The notes: generated by a model not told the origin, from the sequence alone. A stretch of DNA of 64,000 nt from an uncultured Bacteroidales bacterium (GCA_902800525.1 CADCEV010000011.1:1-64000); one strand, 5' to 3'; counted from the stretch's first letter, positions 35,741 to 43,952 are shown. Translations and numbers: made by a program.

Positions 35741-35939
35741 TATTTTGACAAAAAAAGAGAATTTTTATACAAAAAAATCCATTTTTTTATGAAATATACC
35801 GATTTTGAGGATATAATATTTGCGCGATTTCAAAATGTTGTGTTTTGATCGTTCTCGGGACATGGTCCCGTGATGGTCATGTGGAAATGTCGTATTTTAC
35901 CCGTTTTTGTAGGCTGCTGAAAGGCAGACGGAAGGGACG

Positions 35940-36920
35940 TTACTTGTTTTTGAGGATAATCCAGATGATAACCGGGGCACCGAAAAGGGCAGAGACGGTG
36001 GATATAGGAAGCGGGTATGCGAAGAGCGAACAGAGGACGTCGCAGACGAGCAGCAGGCAAGCGCCGATGAGCGCCGAGGCAGGGATGGTGATGCGGTGAT
36101 TCGATGTTTGGAAGATACCGCGTGCCATGTGCGGGACAGCTACGCCGATAAAAGCAATCGGTCCACAGAACGCCGTAACGCCACCGGCAAGAAGTCCGGT
36201 CGCTAATACAATATAAATACGCGTGCGCGAAACATGGATGCCTAAACCCCGTGCGTAATCTTCGCCGAGCATCAAGCCGTTAAGCGGTTTGAGCGCCAGG
36301 ACAACAAAGAGCGCGCCGACCAGCAAAATAGGAACAAGCATCTGCATATCACTCCACCCCACACTGCTCAGCGAGCCGAGCGTCCAGACAATAAACAGTT
36401 TGAGTGCATCCGGATTCGCGAAATTCTGCATGAGACTTACCAACGCACCGGCTATCGAGCCGAACATCATTCCGACAATGAGAAGCGAAACGTTACTGGT
36501 CACGCGGCGGCTGACAGCCAGCACAAGCAGAAGCACCAAAGTCGCGCCGATAACAGCGGACAAGGGCAACATAAAGCCTAACCCCAACCCTTCCCTAAAA
36601 GGAAGGGCGATAAGAGTTGAGCACATCGTCAGTAACGCAACTCCGAGACTCGCGCCGGACGAGACGCCGAGCGTATAAGGACCGGCAAGGGGATTGCGGA
36701 AAAGAGTCTGCATGATCAGACCTGCCACCGAAAGTGACGCGCCGGCTAAGATTGCCGTAACCGCTTTGGGCAGACGGATAGCATGCAGAATCTGGCTCTC
36801 CATCGGTGACAGCGAATCGCCGAAAGGCCAGAGCCACATCGTGCCGCTACACACGTCCAAGCCGAACAGAATGACCAAAAACAGGCCTAAAATGATAAAT
36901 ATAGTTGCATTCTTTTTCAT
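35940..36920 (-). CDS. FecCD-type iron-chelate ABC transporter permease
   Basis: A 326-residue permease of the BtuC/FecCD family with about ten membrane segments; GVSSGASLGVALL, the TLGSLSSVGW block and GPIAFIGVAVPHMAR are signatures. It should move iron-siderophore, heme or cobalamin across the inner membrane. Residues 105-115 (ALPFREGLGLG) come from the same palindromic element found in yicC, here in a loop between membrane segments. No ATPase or binding-protein gene is adjacent, which is unusual. I start at 36920 (MKKNATIF) because the promoter lies at 36929-36960. Confidence 0.93.
   Translation of the reverse strand: MKKNATIFIILGLFLVILFGLDVCSGTMWLWPFGDSLSPMESQILHAIRLPKAVTAILAGASLSVAGLIMQTLFRNPLAGPYTLGVSSGASLGVALLTMCSTLIALPFREGLGLGFMLPLSAVIGATLVLLLVLAVSRRVTSNVSLLIVGMMFGSIAGALVSLMQNFANPDALKLFIVWTLGSLSSVGWSDMQMLVPILLVGALFVVLALKPLNGLMLGEDYARGLGIHVSRTRIYIVLATGLLAGGVTAFCGPIAFIGVAVPHMARGIFQTSNHRITIPASALIGACLLLVCDVLCSLFAYPLPISTVSALFGAPVIIWIILKNK
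36577..36608. repeat. Palindromic element inside the fecCD homologue
   Basis: CCCTTCC, loop, GGAAGGG with the C-rich lead, 30 of 31 bases the same as the yicC copy, on the same strand and in the same frame relative to its host gene. Confidence 0.92.
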
Positions 36921-36928
36921 TTCCGGCA

Positions 36929-36960
36929 CAAAATTACTAAATTTTTTGCACATATCCAAA
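36929..36960 (-). promoter_or_regulatory. fecCD promoter
   Basis: Minus strand: TAATTTTG (36929-36936) and TTTGGATATG (to 36960), overlapping the divergent panB promoter. Confidence 0.82.
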
Positions 36961-36976
36961 AAAAGTTGTAATTTTG
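36945..36976 (+). promoter_or_regulatory. panB promoter
   Basis: TTTGCACATATCC (from 36945) and TAATTTTG (36969-36976), 20 bases apart. Confidence 0.85.
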
Positions 36977-36990
36977 TAGCCGTTTTTGCA

Positions 36991-37022
36991 AAATCGTAAA
37001 TCGTAAATCGTTAAATCGTAAA
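36991..37022. repeat. Period 7-8 repeat in the panB leader (AAATCGT units)
   Basis: Four copies of AAATCGT/AAATCGTT between the promoter and the panB start, in the 5' untranslated region. Confidence 0.82.
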
Positions 37023-37028
37023 TATTTT

Positions 37029-37844
37029 ATGTCAGTACATGTACAAAATAGCCGCATGACAACGGCCAAATTACGCCAGATGAAGGCGAACGGCGAGAAG
37101 ATCGCCATGCTGACCAGTTATGATTTCACGCTTGCCTCTTTGGTGGACGAAGCGGGAATTGACATGTTCCTTGTGGGAGACAGTGCCAGCAATGTAGTAT
37201 GCGGCAACCAATACACGTTGCCTATTACGGTAGATGAGATGATTTTCCTGACCAAGGGAGTTGTGCGCGCGGCGCAACACGCGTTAGTAGTGTGCGACAT
37301 GCCCTTCGGCAGCTACCAGGTGAGCGAAGAAGAGGCGGTGCGCAATGCCATCAAGATCCTCAAAGAGAGCGGCTGTGATGCCGTCAAGTTAGAGGGCGGC
37401 GAAGAGATTCTTCCGGCTATCCGCCATATGATCCAAGCCGGTGTGCCCGTCATGGGACACTTGGGTCTTACGCCGCAGAGTGTCAACCAGTTCGGCGGCT
37501 ACGGCCTGCGCGCCAAAGAGGAGGCAGAGGCGGAGAAACTGCTGCATGATGCTAAGTTATTGGACGAAGCCGGCTGTTTCTCTATCGTCTTGGAGAAGAT
37601 ACCTGCGGCTTTGGCGGAGAAAGTGACGCAAGCCGTTTCGTGTCCGGTCATCGGCATCGGCGCCGGCAACAAATGTGACGGACAAGTTCTTGTCCTGCAA
37701 GACATGTTGGGTCTGAACCAAGGCTTCAAGCCCAAGTTCCTGCGTCATTTTGCAAGTTTGGCAGGAGAAGTGAAAAACGCTGTGGGCGAATACATCAACG
37801 CCGTCAAAGACAGCACTTTCCCTAATTCGGAAGAAAGCTACTGA
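37029..37844 (+). CDS. panB: 3-methyl-2-oxobutanoate hydroxymethyltransferase
   Basis: A 271-residue enzyme that makes ketopantoate from ketoisovalerate and methylene-THF, the first committed step to pantothenate. LTSYDFTLASLVDEAGIDMFLVGDS, EGGEEILPAI, VMGHLGLTPQSVN and CPVIGIGAGNKCDGQVLV are hallmarks. Its product feeds, after further steps, the CoaBC reaction encoded at 14 kb. Converges with the hemolysin III gene, overlapping by 23 bases. Confidence 0.97.
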   Translation: MSVHVQNSRMTTAKLRQMKANGEKIAMLTSYDFTLASLVDEAGIDMFLVGDSASNVVCGNQYTLPITVDEMIFLTKGVVRAAQHALVVCDMPFGSYQVSEEEAVRNAIKILKESGCDAVKLEGGEEILPAIRHMIQAGVPVMGHLGLTPQSVNQFGGYGLRAKEEAEAEKLLHDAKLLDEAGCFSIVLEKIPAALAEKVTQAVSCPVIGIGAGNKCDGQVLVLQDMLGLNQGFKPKFLRHFASLAGEVKNAVGEYINAVKDSTFPNSEESY

Positions 37845-38475
37845 GAATCAGCCAAGTAGCTATGGTATGTGAGGCAGCCCCGAGGTTGATGAACACATGC
37901 CAGATCGCGTGGTAATAGGCGTGTTCCTCATCGAGACGGAAGAAATAAGCTCCGGCGGTGTAGAACACGCCTTCTGCTATTATCCACCAGAAAGCCGCCG
38001 GACTCAAACTGCGCCACATCGGCACAATAATGAGCAAAGCAGCCCACCCCATCGCCAAGTACAACGCCAGCGAGAGCTTCGGGTGCTTGCCCAAAGCCAC
38101 AAACTTACCCACCACGCCGGCGATCACACAAGCCCAAAGGAAAGCGAACAGACTCCAACCGATCCATCCGCCCACACCCGACAGACAAATAGGCGAATAG
38201 GATCCGGCGATCATCACATAAATCGCTATATGGTCCAAGATACGGAGCTTGCGTTTCAACTCCGGCGAAGTAACGGCATGGTAGATCGTCGAAGAACCGA
38301 ACATCAGCCATGCGCCGAAAAGGTAAAGAAGCGTTCCTAACATCTGAAACGCGAAATGAGCCGACTGCGCCTCATGCGCCAGACGAATCATCGGAACGGA
38401 CACAATCATCATCGCCACAAGGGCTACCAGATGGGTCCAGGTATTGGCTTTTTCTTCTGAAGACAGTGAATACAT
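37822..38475 (-). CDS. Hemolysin III family (YqfA-like) membrane protein
   Basis: A protein of about 217 residues with seven membrane segments. The N-terminal YSLSSEEKANTWTHLVALV and C-terminal YYHAIWHVFINLGAASH are family signatures; this is the PAQR-related group with conserved His residues. The -7 element at 38500-38507 lies very close, so I choose MYSLSSEE (38475) over Met at 38490 or 38502, the last being upstream of the expected transcript start. Confidence 0.9.
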   Translation of the reverse strand: MYSLSSEEKANTWTHLVALVAMMIVSVPMIRLAHEAQSAHFAFQMLGTLLYLFGAWLMFGSSTIYHAVTSPELKRKLRILDHIAIYVMIAGSYSPICLSGVGGWIGWSLFAFLWACVIAGVVGKFVALGKHPKLSLALYLAMGWAALLIIVPMWRSLSPAAFWWIIAEGVFYTAGAYFFRLDEEHAYYHAIWHVFINLGAASHTIATWLILSSFLPN

Positions 38476-38499
38476 CGTTAAATTTTTCATTTGCGGGTA

Positions 38500-38531
38500 C
38501 AAAGTTACTGCTTTTTTACGAGATATGCAAT
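38500..38531 (-). promoter_or_regulatory. Promoter of the hemolysin III family gene
   Basis: Minus strand: TAACTTTG (38500-38507) with ATTGCATATC about 20 bases upstream. Confidence 0.78.
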
Positions 38532-38578
38532 AAAAAAGTGCACAATTGGTAATAAAGAATATTTTTTTCTTAAAAAAG

Positions 38579-38610
38579 TTTGCCTATGTGCAATTTTTTT
38601 TGTAACTTTG
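38579..38610 (+). promoter_or_regulatory. galK promoter
   Basis: TTTGCCTATGTGC (from 38579) and TAACTTTG (38603-38610), 20 bases apart, likely driving galK-galM and perhaps the beta-galactosidase gene. Confidence 0.85.
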
Positions 38611-38652
38611 CAGCATATTTGGAAATTTATCTTCACACAAATACATATTACT

Positions 38653-39834
38653 ATGACAACACAAGAAATGCAACAAGCTTTTGAGCAAGCTTATGGCCGC
38701 AAGGCTGAGAAAATCTTTTTTGCCCCCGGGCGCGTTAACCTCATCGGCGAGCACACTGACTACAACGGTGGCTGCGTTTTCCCCTGCGCTTTGAGTTTCG
38801 GCGCATGGCTGCTGATTGCGAAAAACAACGACCAGATGCTTCGTTTTCACTCCATGAACATGCCGCAAGTGTATGAGATCGCGATCGATGCAATCGCTCC
38901 GCAGGGCGACCGCGCTTGGTGTAACTACGCGTTGGGATGTATTGACATCATCCGTCGCCGTCATCCGGAGGCTAAACTGGAGAGCGGCTATGACCTGCTG
39001 TATTACGGCAATGTACCTGCCGGAGCCGGCTTGAGCAGTTCCGCGGCTATGGAGGTAGTGACTGCGCGCGCGTTTACAGAGGAGATGGGTTGGAAAGATG
39101 CGGATGACAAGAAATACCGCACGGAGTTAGCCCTTATCGGTCAGGCTTGCGAGCACGAATATGCCGGTGTGATGTGCGGTATCATGGACCAGTTCGCTTC
39201 CGCACAGGGTAAGAAAGATCACGCAATCCACCTCAACTGCGATACCTTGGAGTTCGAGCATGTGCCGGTTAAGTTGGAAGGCATCAAAGTGGTGATCACC
39301 AATACCCACAGTCCTCACCATCTTGACAGCGGCGCATACAACGACCGCGTTCGTCAATGCAAGACCGCTGTGGAGCAAATCTGCCAAGTGAAACCGATCA
39401 AATTCCTCGCCGAACTGACCGAAGACGATTGGAAAGAGGTGGAGGGCGCTATCACCGACCCGATTGCCAAGAAACGTGCGCGCCACGTGGTGGGCGAAGT
39501 AGCTCGTACGGCAGCTGCGGTAGAGGCGTTGAAGAAAGGCGAAATCGCTTATTTCGGCGAACTGATGACGGCAAGCCACGTATCGCTCCGCGATGATTAT
39601 GAAGTGACAGGTCCTGAATTGGACGCACTGGCAGAGGCAGCTTGGCAGGTAGAAGGCGTGCTCGGTAGCCGTATGACCGGTGGCGGTTTCGGCGGTTGTA
39701 CTGTCAGCCTCGTCAAAGAGGAGGCCATTGAGAACTTCAAAGCGTTCGTCGGCGCTGAGTACGAGAAGAAAACAGGTCTCAAAGCAGATTTCTACGTAGC
39801 TGAAATCGGTGACGGAGTAATGAGATTAGAATAA
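38653..39834 (+). CDS. galK: Galactokinase
   Basis: A 393-residue GHMP kinase phosphorylating galactose to galactose 1-phosphate. The N-terminal signature GRVNLIGEHTDYNGG, the GHMP ATP loop PAGAGLSSSAAMEV and the C-terminal GGGFGGCTVSLV are all present. I start at the ATG 43 bases after the -7 element. galM and a GH2 beta-galactosidase follow, so the three form a galactoside-use set; galT/galE are not here. Confidence 0.97.
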   Translation: MTTQEMQQAFEQAYGRKAEKIFFAPGRVNLIGEHTDYNGGCVFPCALSFGAWLLIAKNNDQMLRFHSMNMPQVYEIAIDAIAPQGDRAWCNYALGCIDIIRRRHPEAKLESGYDLLYYGNVPAGAGLSSSAAMEVVTARAFTEEMGWKDADDKKYRTELALIGQACEHEYAGVMCGIMDQFASAQGKKDHAIHLNCDTLEFEHVPVKLEGIKVVITNTHSPHHLDSGAYNDRVRQCKTAVEQICQVKPIKFLAELTEDDWKEVEGAITDPIAKKRARHVVGEVARTAAAVEALKKGEIAYFGELMTASHVSLRDDYEVTGPELDALAEAAWQVEGVLGSRMTGGGFGGCTVSLVKEEAIENFKAFVGAEYEKKTGLKADFYVAEIGDGVMRLE

Positions 39835-39857
39835 TTGTGAATTGTGAATTGTGAATT
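39832..39857. repeat. Heptanucleotide repeat between galK and galM (GAATTGT)
   Basis: Three to four units beginning at the galK stop and ending three bases before the galM start codon. Confidence 0.85.
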
Positions 39858-39860
39858 TCC

Positions 39861-40856
39861 ATGAAACCGATTCAGTTTTATACCATTAAGAGCAGCGGTG
39901 GGCTGAAAGTGGAGATCTCGAATCTCGGCGCGAAGATCACCAAACTGCTCGTAGCCAACCGCAAAGGGGAAGTCAAGGACGTTGTTCTTGGCTTCCGTTC
40001 TGCGGAAGAATGGCGTACGAAAGAGACCTATTTCAATGCTATCTGCGGCCGCGTGGCGAACCGCATCAAAGAGGGTGTGTTTGAGTTGGACGGACAGACC
40101 TATCATCTGCCCATCAACAACGGACCGAACAGCCTGCACGGCGGCATTGAGGGCTTCAACGCCAAGATTTGGGAAGTAGTGGAGCAAAGTCTCTTTGAGA
40201 TCAAACTGCACTACCGCTCCAAAGACGGCGAAGAAGGTTATCCCGGCAATTTGGATGTTTGGGTGACCTATACAGCGACCAAAGACAACACGCTCCGCAT
40301 TCATTATGAGGCGAAAACCGATGCGCCGACCTTGGTAGCGATGACGAACCATGCCTATTTCAACCTCGCGGGCGAAGACAGCGGACGCGTGGACGATCAT
40401 GTACTGCAAGTCTTCGCGGACAAGTTCACGCCCTTTGACGAGAACACCTGTCCGACCGGAGAGATCCAATCCGTCGAGGGTACGCCGATGGATCTGCGTC
40501 AGCCGGTACGTCTGGGCGAGCGAATGAGTGATCCGTTCTTCGCCACTTGGCGCGGATTGGACAACAACTGGTGTCTTTGCGACGCCGATGCACCCAAAGA
40601 GCTGCGTCATGCGGCTACCTTGGAGGCGGACGGACGAATCATGGAGTGCTGGACGACGATGAAAGGCTTGCAGGTTTATACCGGCAACTGGATTGAGCAA
40701 AACGAAGGCAAAAACGGCACGATGTATGACATCCAGCATGCCGTTTGTCTCGAGGCGCAGAACTGGCCCGACAGCGTTCACCATGACGATTTCCCCGATG
40801 TAGTGCTTCGCCCCGGAGACAAACTCGACGAGATAACAGAGTACCGGTTTAAATAG
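39861..40856 (+). CDS. galM: Aldose 1-epimerase (mutarotase)
   Basis: A 331-residue enzyme interconverting galactose anomers, supplying alpha-galactose to GalK. Motifs: GRVANRIKEGVFELDG, the LHGGIEGFNAKIW block with the catalytic His region, TNHAYFNL and YTGNWI. Length and layout are typical. Confidence 0.95.
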   Translation: MKPIQFYTIKSSGGLKVEISNLGAKITKLLVANRKGEVKDVVLGFRSAEEWRTKETYFNAICGRVANRIKEGVFELDGQTYHLPINNGPNSLHGGIEGFNAKIWEVVEQSLFEIKLHYRSKDGEEGYPGNLDVWVTYTATKDNTLRIHYEAKTDAPTLVAMTNHAYFNLAGEDSGRVDDHVLQVFADKFTPFDENTCPTGEIQSVEGTPMDLRQPVRLGERMSDPFFATWRGLDNNWCLCDADAPKELRHAATLEADGRIMECWTTMKGLQVYTGNWIEQNEGKNGTMYDIQHAVCLEAQNWPDSVHHDDFPDVVLRPGDKLDEITEYRFK

Positions 40857-40884
40857 TTGAGAGTTTAGAGTTGAGAGTTGAGAG
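40857..40884. repeat. Heptanucleotide repeat between galM and the GH2 gene (TTGAGAG)
   Basis: Four units of TTGAGAG/TTTAGAG directly after the galM stop. Confidence 0.8.
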
Positions 40885-40940
40885 AACGGGACAGAGCCTC
40901 TAGTGGAAAGTTAAAAGTAAAAAGAATTTTTAATTTCAAA

Positions 40941-43388
40941 ATGCTTAGTATTTTATTAGCTGTCAGCACATTGCTGACGACTTGGCAGTTCCGGCAGGAG
41001 GTGTCGGAACAGATGCCGAATGTCGATACCGTTTGGCACGAAGTGCAGATCCCGCATGATTGGGCCATTAGTCAGCCTTTTGACCGTGCGCACGACCTGC
41101 AGGAAGTGATCGTTGTGCAGAACGGAGAGAAAGAGCCGACCTGGAAAACAGGGCGTAGCGGTGGTCTGCCGTGGATGGGAAAAGGACACTACCGCACGCG
41201 CGTCAAAGTGAACAAGGACAAGTTCTACACCTTGGTTTTCGACGGTGCAATGAGTCATGCCGACGTCTATGTCAACGGCGAAGAGATGGTTTATTGGCCG
41301 TACGGGTACAACACCTTTGATTGTTACATCCTGCCGCAACTCATCACCGGCGACAGCGTCGATATAGATGTCTTTTTGGAGAACAAACCCCAGCAAAGCC
41401 GCTGGTATCCGGGCGCAGGTCTCTATCGCAACGTGCATCTGGTAGAGACGGAGAAACTGCACATCCCCACTTTCGGAGTGCTCATCCGTACGCCGCAAGT
41501 GAACGCAGACCAAGCCATCGTGACCTTCGAGGCGGAGTTGCAGGACGGCGTGGATGCCACAACGGCTGTTCATGCCGGCGCAAAAGTGGTGACCGAGATC
41601 CTCTTTGACGGACAAGTGGTAGCCACGATAGAAGGCCAGCAAGGCGCTGCGGTCATTAACAAACCGCATCTCTGGAGCCCCGAAACGCCACACCTTTATA
41701 CTGCGCGTACGCGCGTGTATGGCAATTCACAATTCACAAATCACAATGCACAATTATTGGACGAGCGCGAGACACGGTTCGGTATCCGCAGCCTCAGTTA
41801 CACGCCGGAACACGGTTTCCAACTCAACGGCGTGACCCGTAAGTTCAAAGGCGTCTGCAACCACCATGACTTGGGTCCCTTGGGCGCTGCGATCCATAAA
41901 GACGCGCTGCGTCATCAGATCACAATGCTCAAACAGATGGGCTGCGACGCGATCCGCACAAGCCATAACATGCCCGCGCCGGAATTAGTTGCTCTCTGCG
42001 ACGAGATGGGAATGATGATGATGATCGAGCCTTTCGACGTTTGGAACCACGGCAAAACGGACAATGACTACAACAAGGAGTTCAACGATTGGTGGAAATG
42101 GGACGTCACCAACATGGTGAAACAATACCGCAATAACGCCTGTGTGATGATGTGGTCCAGCGGCAACGAGGTCTGGAACCAAGTACTGGAAGACGGTATC
42201 GGTATTGTGACGGACTTGCAGGCACTTTTCCATCAACTCGACCCCACACGGCCTGTCACCAACGGAATGGATCAGGCGATGCACGTCATTCATAACGGAT
42301 TCGGCGCAGCGGTGGAGATTCCGGGCTTCAATTATCGCACGGGGCGTTATATAGAGGCATATGAGAACCTGCCGCAGAAGATGATCTTGGGATCCGAGAC
42401 TTCTTCTACTGTTTCGAGCCGCGGCGTATATAAGCTCCCGGCGGTCATTCAGCCGGACGCGCTCTATGCCGACCAACAGTCCTCCGGCTATGACGTAGAG
42501 TACTGCGCTTGGTCGGGACTGCCGGATCAGGATTTTCAGTTACAAGACGATTATAACTGGACAATTGGTCAGTTCGTTTGGACGGGCTTTGACTACTTAG
42601 GCGAGCCTTCGCCGTACGACACCGACGCTTGGCCGAGTCACAGCAGCTATTTCGGCATCATCGATTTGGCGTCGCTGCCCAAAGACCGCTTCTGGCTCTA
42701 TCGCAGCCAGTGGAACAAAGAGGAAAAGACCCTGCATGTATTGCCCCACTGGAACTGGAAGAAAGGCGAGTTGGTGCCTGTGTTCTGTTATACCAACTAC
42801 CCGGTAGCGGAACTCTTTGTCAACGGCAAGAGTTACGGCAAACTGCGCCATGCTACTGCCGAAGAAGCAGAGCGGATGGCGAAAGGAGACCTCTCCCCGA
42901 CCCTCGCTCAAGGCGAAGGAGTAGCGCGCGTGAGCGCAATGCCTAAAGTGGGAGAGTTTGAGATCCCGGTATGGGGTTCTGCGCCGCGTCCGGAGTTATT
43001 GCCGCGTTACAGACTCATGTGGTTCGATGTGCCTTTTGAAGCAGGTAAGATAGAAGTGGTAGCTTATGACGAAAGCGGCAAAGAGGCGGCGCGCGAGACC
43101 ATCCGCACTGCCGGCAAACCGCATCACTTGGAAGTGACTTGCGCCAACGAGGATGAAAATCCCGAGGAGTTATGCTATATGACGGTCAAAGTGGTGGATA
43201 AAAACGGCAACCTCTGTCCGTTTGCAAACAACCTCATCCGTTACAAAGGAGAAGGCTTTGTAGCAGTCGCAAATGGCGATGCCACTTGTTTGGAGAGCTT
43301 CGTGCAACCGCAAATGCACGCCTTCGCCGGGCAATGTACGTTCATCATCAAAAAAGGCGCAAAAGGCAAGTTCCTAATGGTGAAATAA
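40941..43388 (+). CDS. Glycoside hydrolase family 2, probable beta-galactosidase
   Basis: An 815-residue exported enzyme with a short signal peptide (1-14 or so), the GH2 sugar-binding domain (PHDWAISQPFD; RWYPGAGLYRNVHLV), an immunoglobulin-like domain and a TIM barrel with acid/base Glu410 (WSSGNEVW) and likely nucleophile Glu486 (ILGSETSST). Beta-galactosidase is inferred from galK-galM next door; other GH2 activities remain possible. Two in-frame insertions are seen: residues 261-272 from a heptamer repeat and 650-662 (GDLSPTLAQGEGV) from a palindrome-like element. An upstream in-frame ATG at 40878 lies in the repeat and gives no signal peptide. Confidence 0.9.
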   Translation: MLSILLAVSTLLTTWQFRQEVSEQMPNVDTVWHEVQIPHDWAISQPFDRAHDLQEVIVVQNGEKEPTWKTGRSGGLPWMGKGHYRTRVKVNKDKFYTLVFDGAMSHADVYVNGEEMVYWPYGYNTFDCYILPQLITGDSVDIDVFLENKPQQSRWYPGAGLYRNVHLVETEKLHIPTFGVLIRTPQVNADQAIVTFEAELQDGVDATTAVHAGAKVVTEILFDGQVVATIEGQQGAAVINKPHLWSPETPHLYTARTRVYGNSQFTNHNAQLLDERETRFGIRSLSYTPEHGFQLNGVTRKFKGVCNHHDLGPLGAAIHKDALRHQITMLKQMGCDAIRTSHNMPAPELVALCDEMGMMMMIEPFDVWNHGKTDNDYNKEFNDWWKWDVTNMVKQYRNNACVMMWSSGNEVWNQVLEDGIGIVTDLQALFHQLDPTRPVTNGMDQAMHVIHNGFGAAVEIPGFNYRTGRYIEAYENLPQKMILGSETSSTVSSRGVYKLPAVIQPDALYADQQSSGYDVEYCAWSGLPDQDFQLQDDYNWTIGQFVWTGFDYLGEPSPYDTDAWPSHSSYFGIIDLASLPKDRFWLYRSQWNKEEKTLHVLPHWNWKKGELVPVFCYTNYPVAELFVNGKSYGKLRHATAEEAERMAKGDLSPTLAQGEGVARVSAMPKVGEFEIPVWGSAPRPELLPRYRLMWFDVPFEAGKIEVVAYDESGKEAARETIRTAGKPHHLEVTCANEDENPEELCYMTVKVVDKNGNLCPFANNLIRYKGEGFVAVANGDATCLESFVQPQMHAFAGQCTFIIKKGAKGKFLMVK
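41722..41757. repeat. Heptanucleotide repeat inside the GH2 gene
   Basis: Five units of ACAATTC/ACAAATC/ACAATGC in frame between VYG and LDERETRFG, a surface loop position between conserved blocks. Confidence 0.88.
42887..42922. repeat. Palindrome-like element inside the GH2 gene
   Basis: ACCTCTCCCCGACCC lead followed by a degenerate CTCGC...GGCGAAGG hairpin, translated as DLSPTLAQGEGV. Such peptides often come from translated intergenic-type repeats. More divergent than the yicC/fecCD copies. Confidence 0.55.
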
Positions 43389-43457
43389 TACGTCATAACA
43401 CGTTCCCAAAAGCCATAAGAAGCCTGTCAAAAAGCGTGTTCGTACGTGCTGATCCCG

Positions 43458-43485
43458 CGATATGACCGCGATATGACCGCGACCT
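43458..43485. repeat. 11-bp tandem repeat (GCGATATGACC)
   Basis: Two perfect copies plus a partial third. Confidence 0.8.
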
Positions 43486-43552
43486 CTCTGATGGATGAAA
43501 GTCCCGAAGAAATGATTCGTTAGCCGAAACGGCTTCCGGGCGATGCTAAATG

Positions 43553-43580
43553 AAAGGGTGTGCCAAACGGCGCACCCTTT
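43553..43580 (+). terminator. 12-bp hairpin, possible terminator of the galactose operon
   Basis: AAAGGGTGTGCC (43553-43564) pairs with GGCGCACCCTTT (43569-43580) over an AAAC loop, with one G-U pair. No T-run follows, so termination is uncertain. Confidence 0.55.
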
Positions 43581-43685
43581 AGAATATGCCTAAAGACCCG
43601 CGAAAGTGGCGTTAAAAGTGCGTAATAACCTCTTACGACTCGCCTACGGGAGACATACGGGGACGATAGATTACGAGAGACCGTG

Positions 43686-43783
43686 ACACCGACGAGATAC
43701 CGACGAGATACCGTAATTAAATATACGATTTTTAAGAACCTCCAACTATCTAACATCCGCGCAACATACGCGTAACATCCGCC
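43686..43783. repeat. 11-bp periodic repeats (CGACGAGATAC; GCGTAACATCC)
   Basis: Two copies of CGACGAGATAC with degenerate neighbours, then three copies of CAACATACGCG/TAACATCCGCG type, all spaced by 11 bases. Confidence 0.75.
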
Positions 43784-43873
43784 GTTTTAACCCGTTTTCG
43801 TTTCCTCCTGAGGCACAGCGCATTGTACACCTTCTCCCCGCGGAGGATGAGGATTCCGTAAATTATGACATCT

Positions 43874-43906
43874 AAAAAAAAGCGCGGGGCAATAAATGCT
43901 CCGCGT
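43874..43906 (-). terminator. Terminator of the Cys-Trp repeat operon
   Basis: Minus strand: CGCGGAGCA pairs with TGCCCCGCG (one mismatch), followed by a run of T. Downstream of the last gene of the four-gene run. Confidence 0.88.
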
Positions 43907-43952
43907 TTGAAAAAATATGATATCTCAATGGTTGATAATCAGACCGTTACTA

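Larger units (their letters stand above)
35566..35939. other. Gene-free interval with facing promoters
   Basis: Holds a plus-strand promoter, a structured segment (35639-35684), a minus-strand rRNA-like promoter and about 200 bases of AT-rich sequence before the permease gene. No ORF is credible. Confidence 0.6.
43389..43952. other. Gene-free interval rich in hairpins and 11-bp repeats
   Basis: 564 bases without a credible gene between convergent transcription units. Contains two period-11 repeat clusters (43458-43485; 43686-43783), a GCCG-AAA-CGGC mini-hairpin (43523-43533), a strong hairpin (43553-43580) and a terminator (43874-43906). Confidence 0.75.

Noticed and set aside
39792-40784. 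A 330-codon minus-strand open frame
   Set aside because: Antisense to galM, whose motifs are clear on the plus strand.
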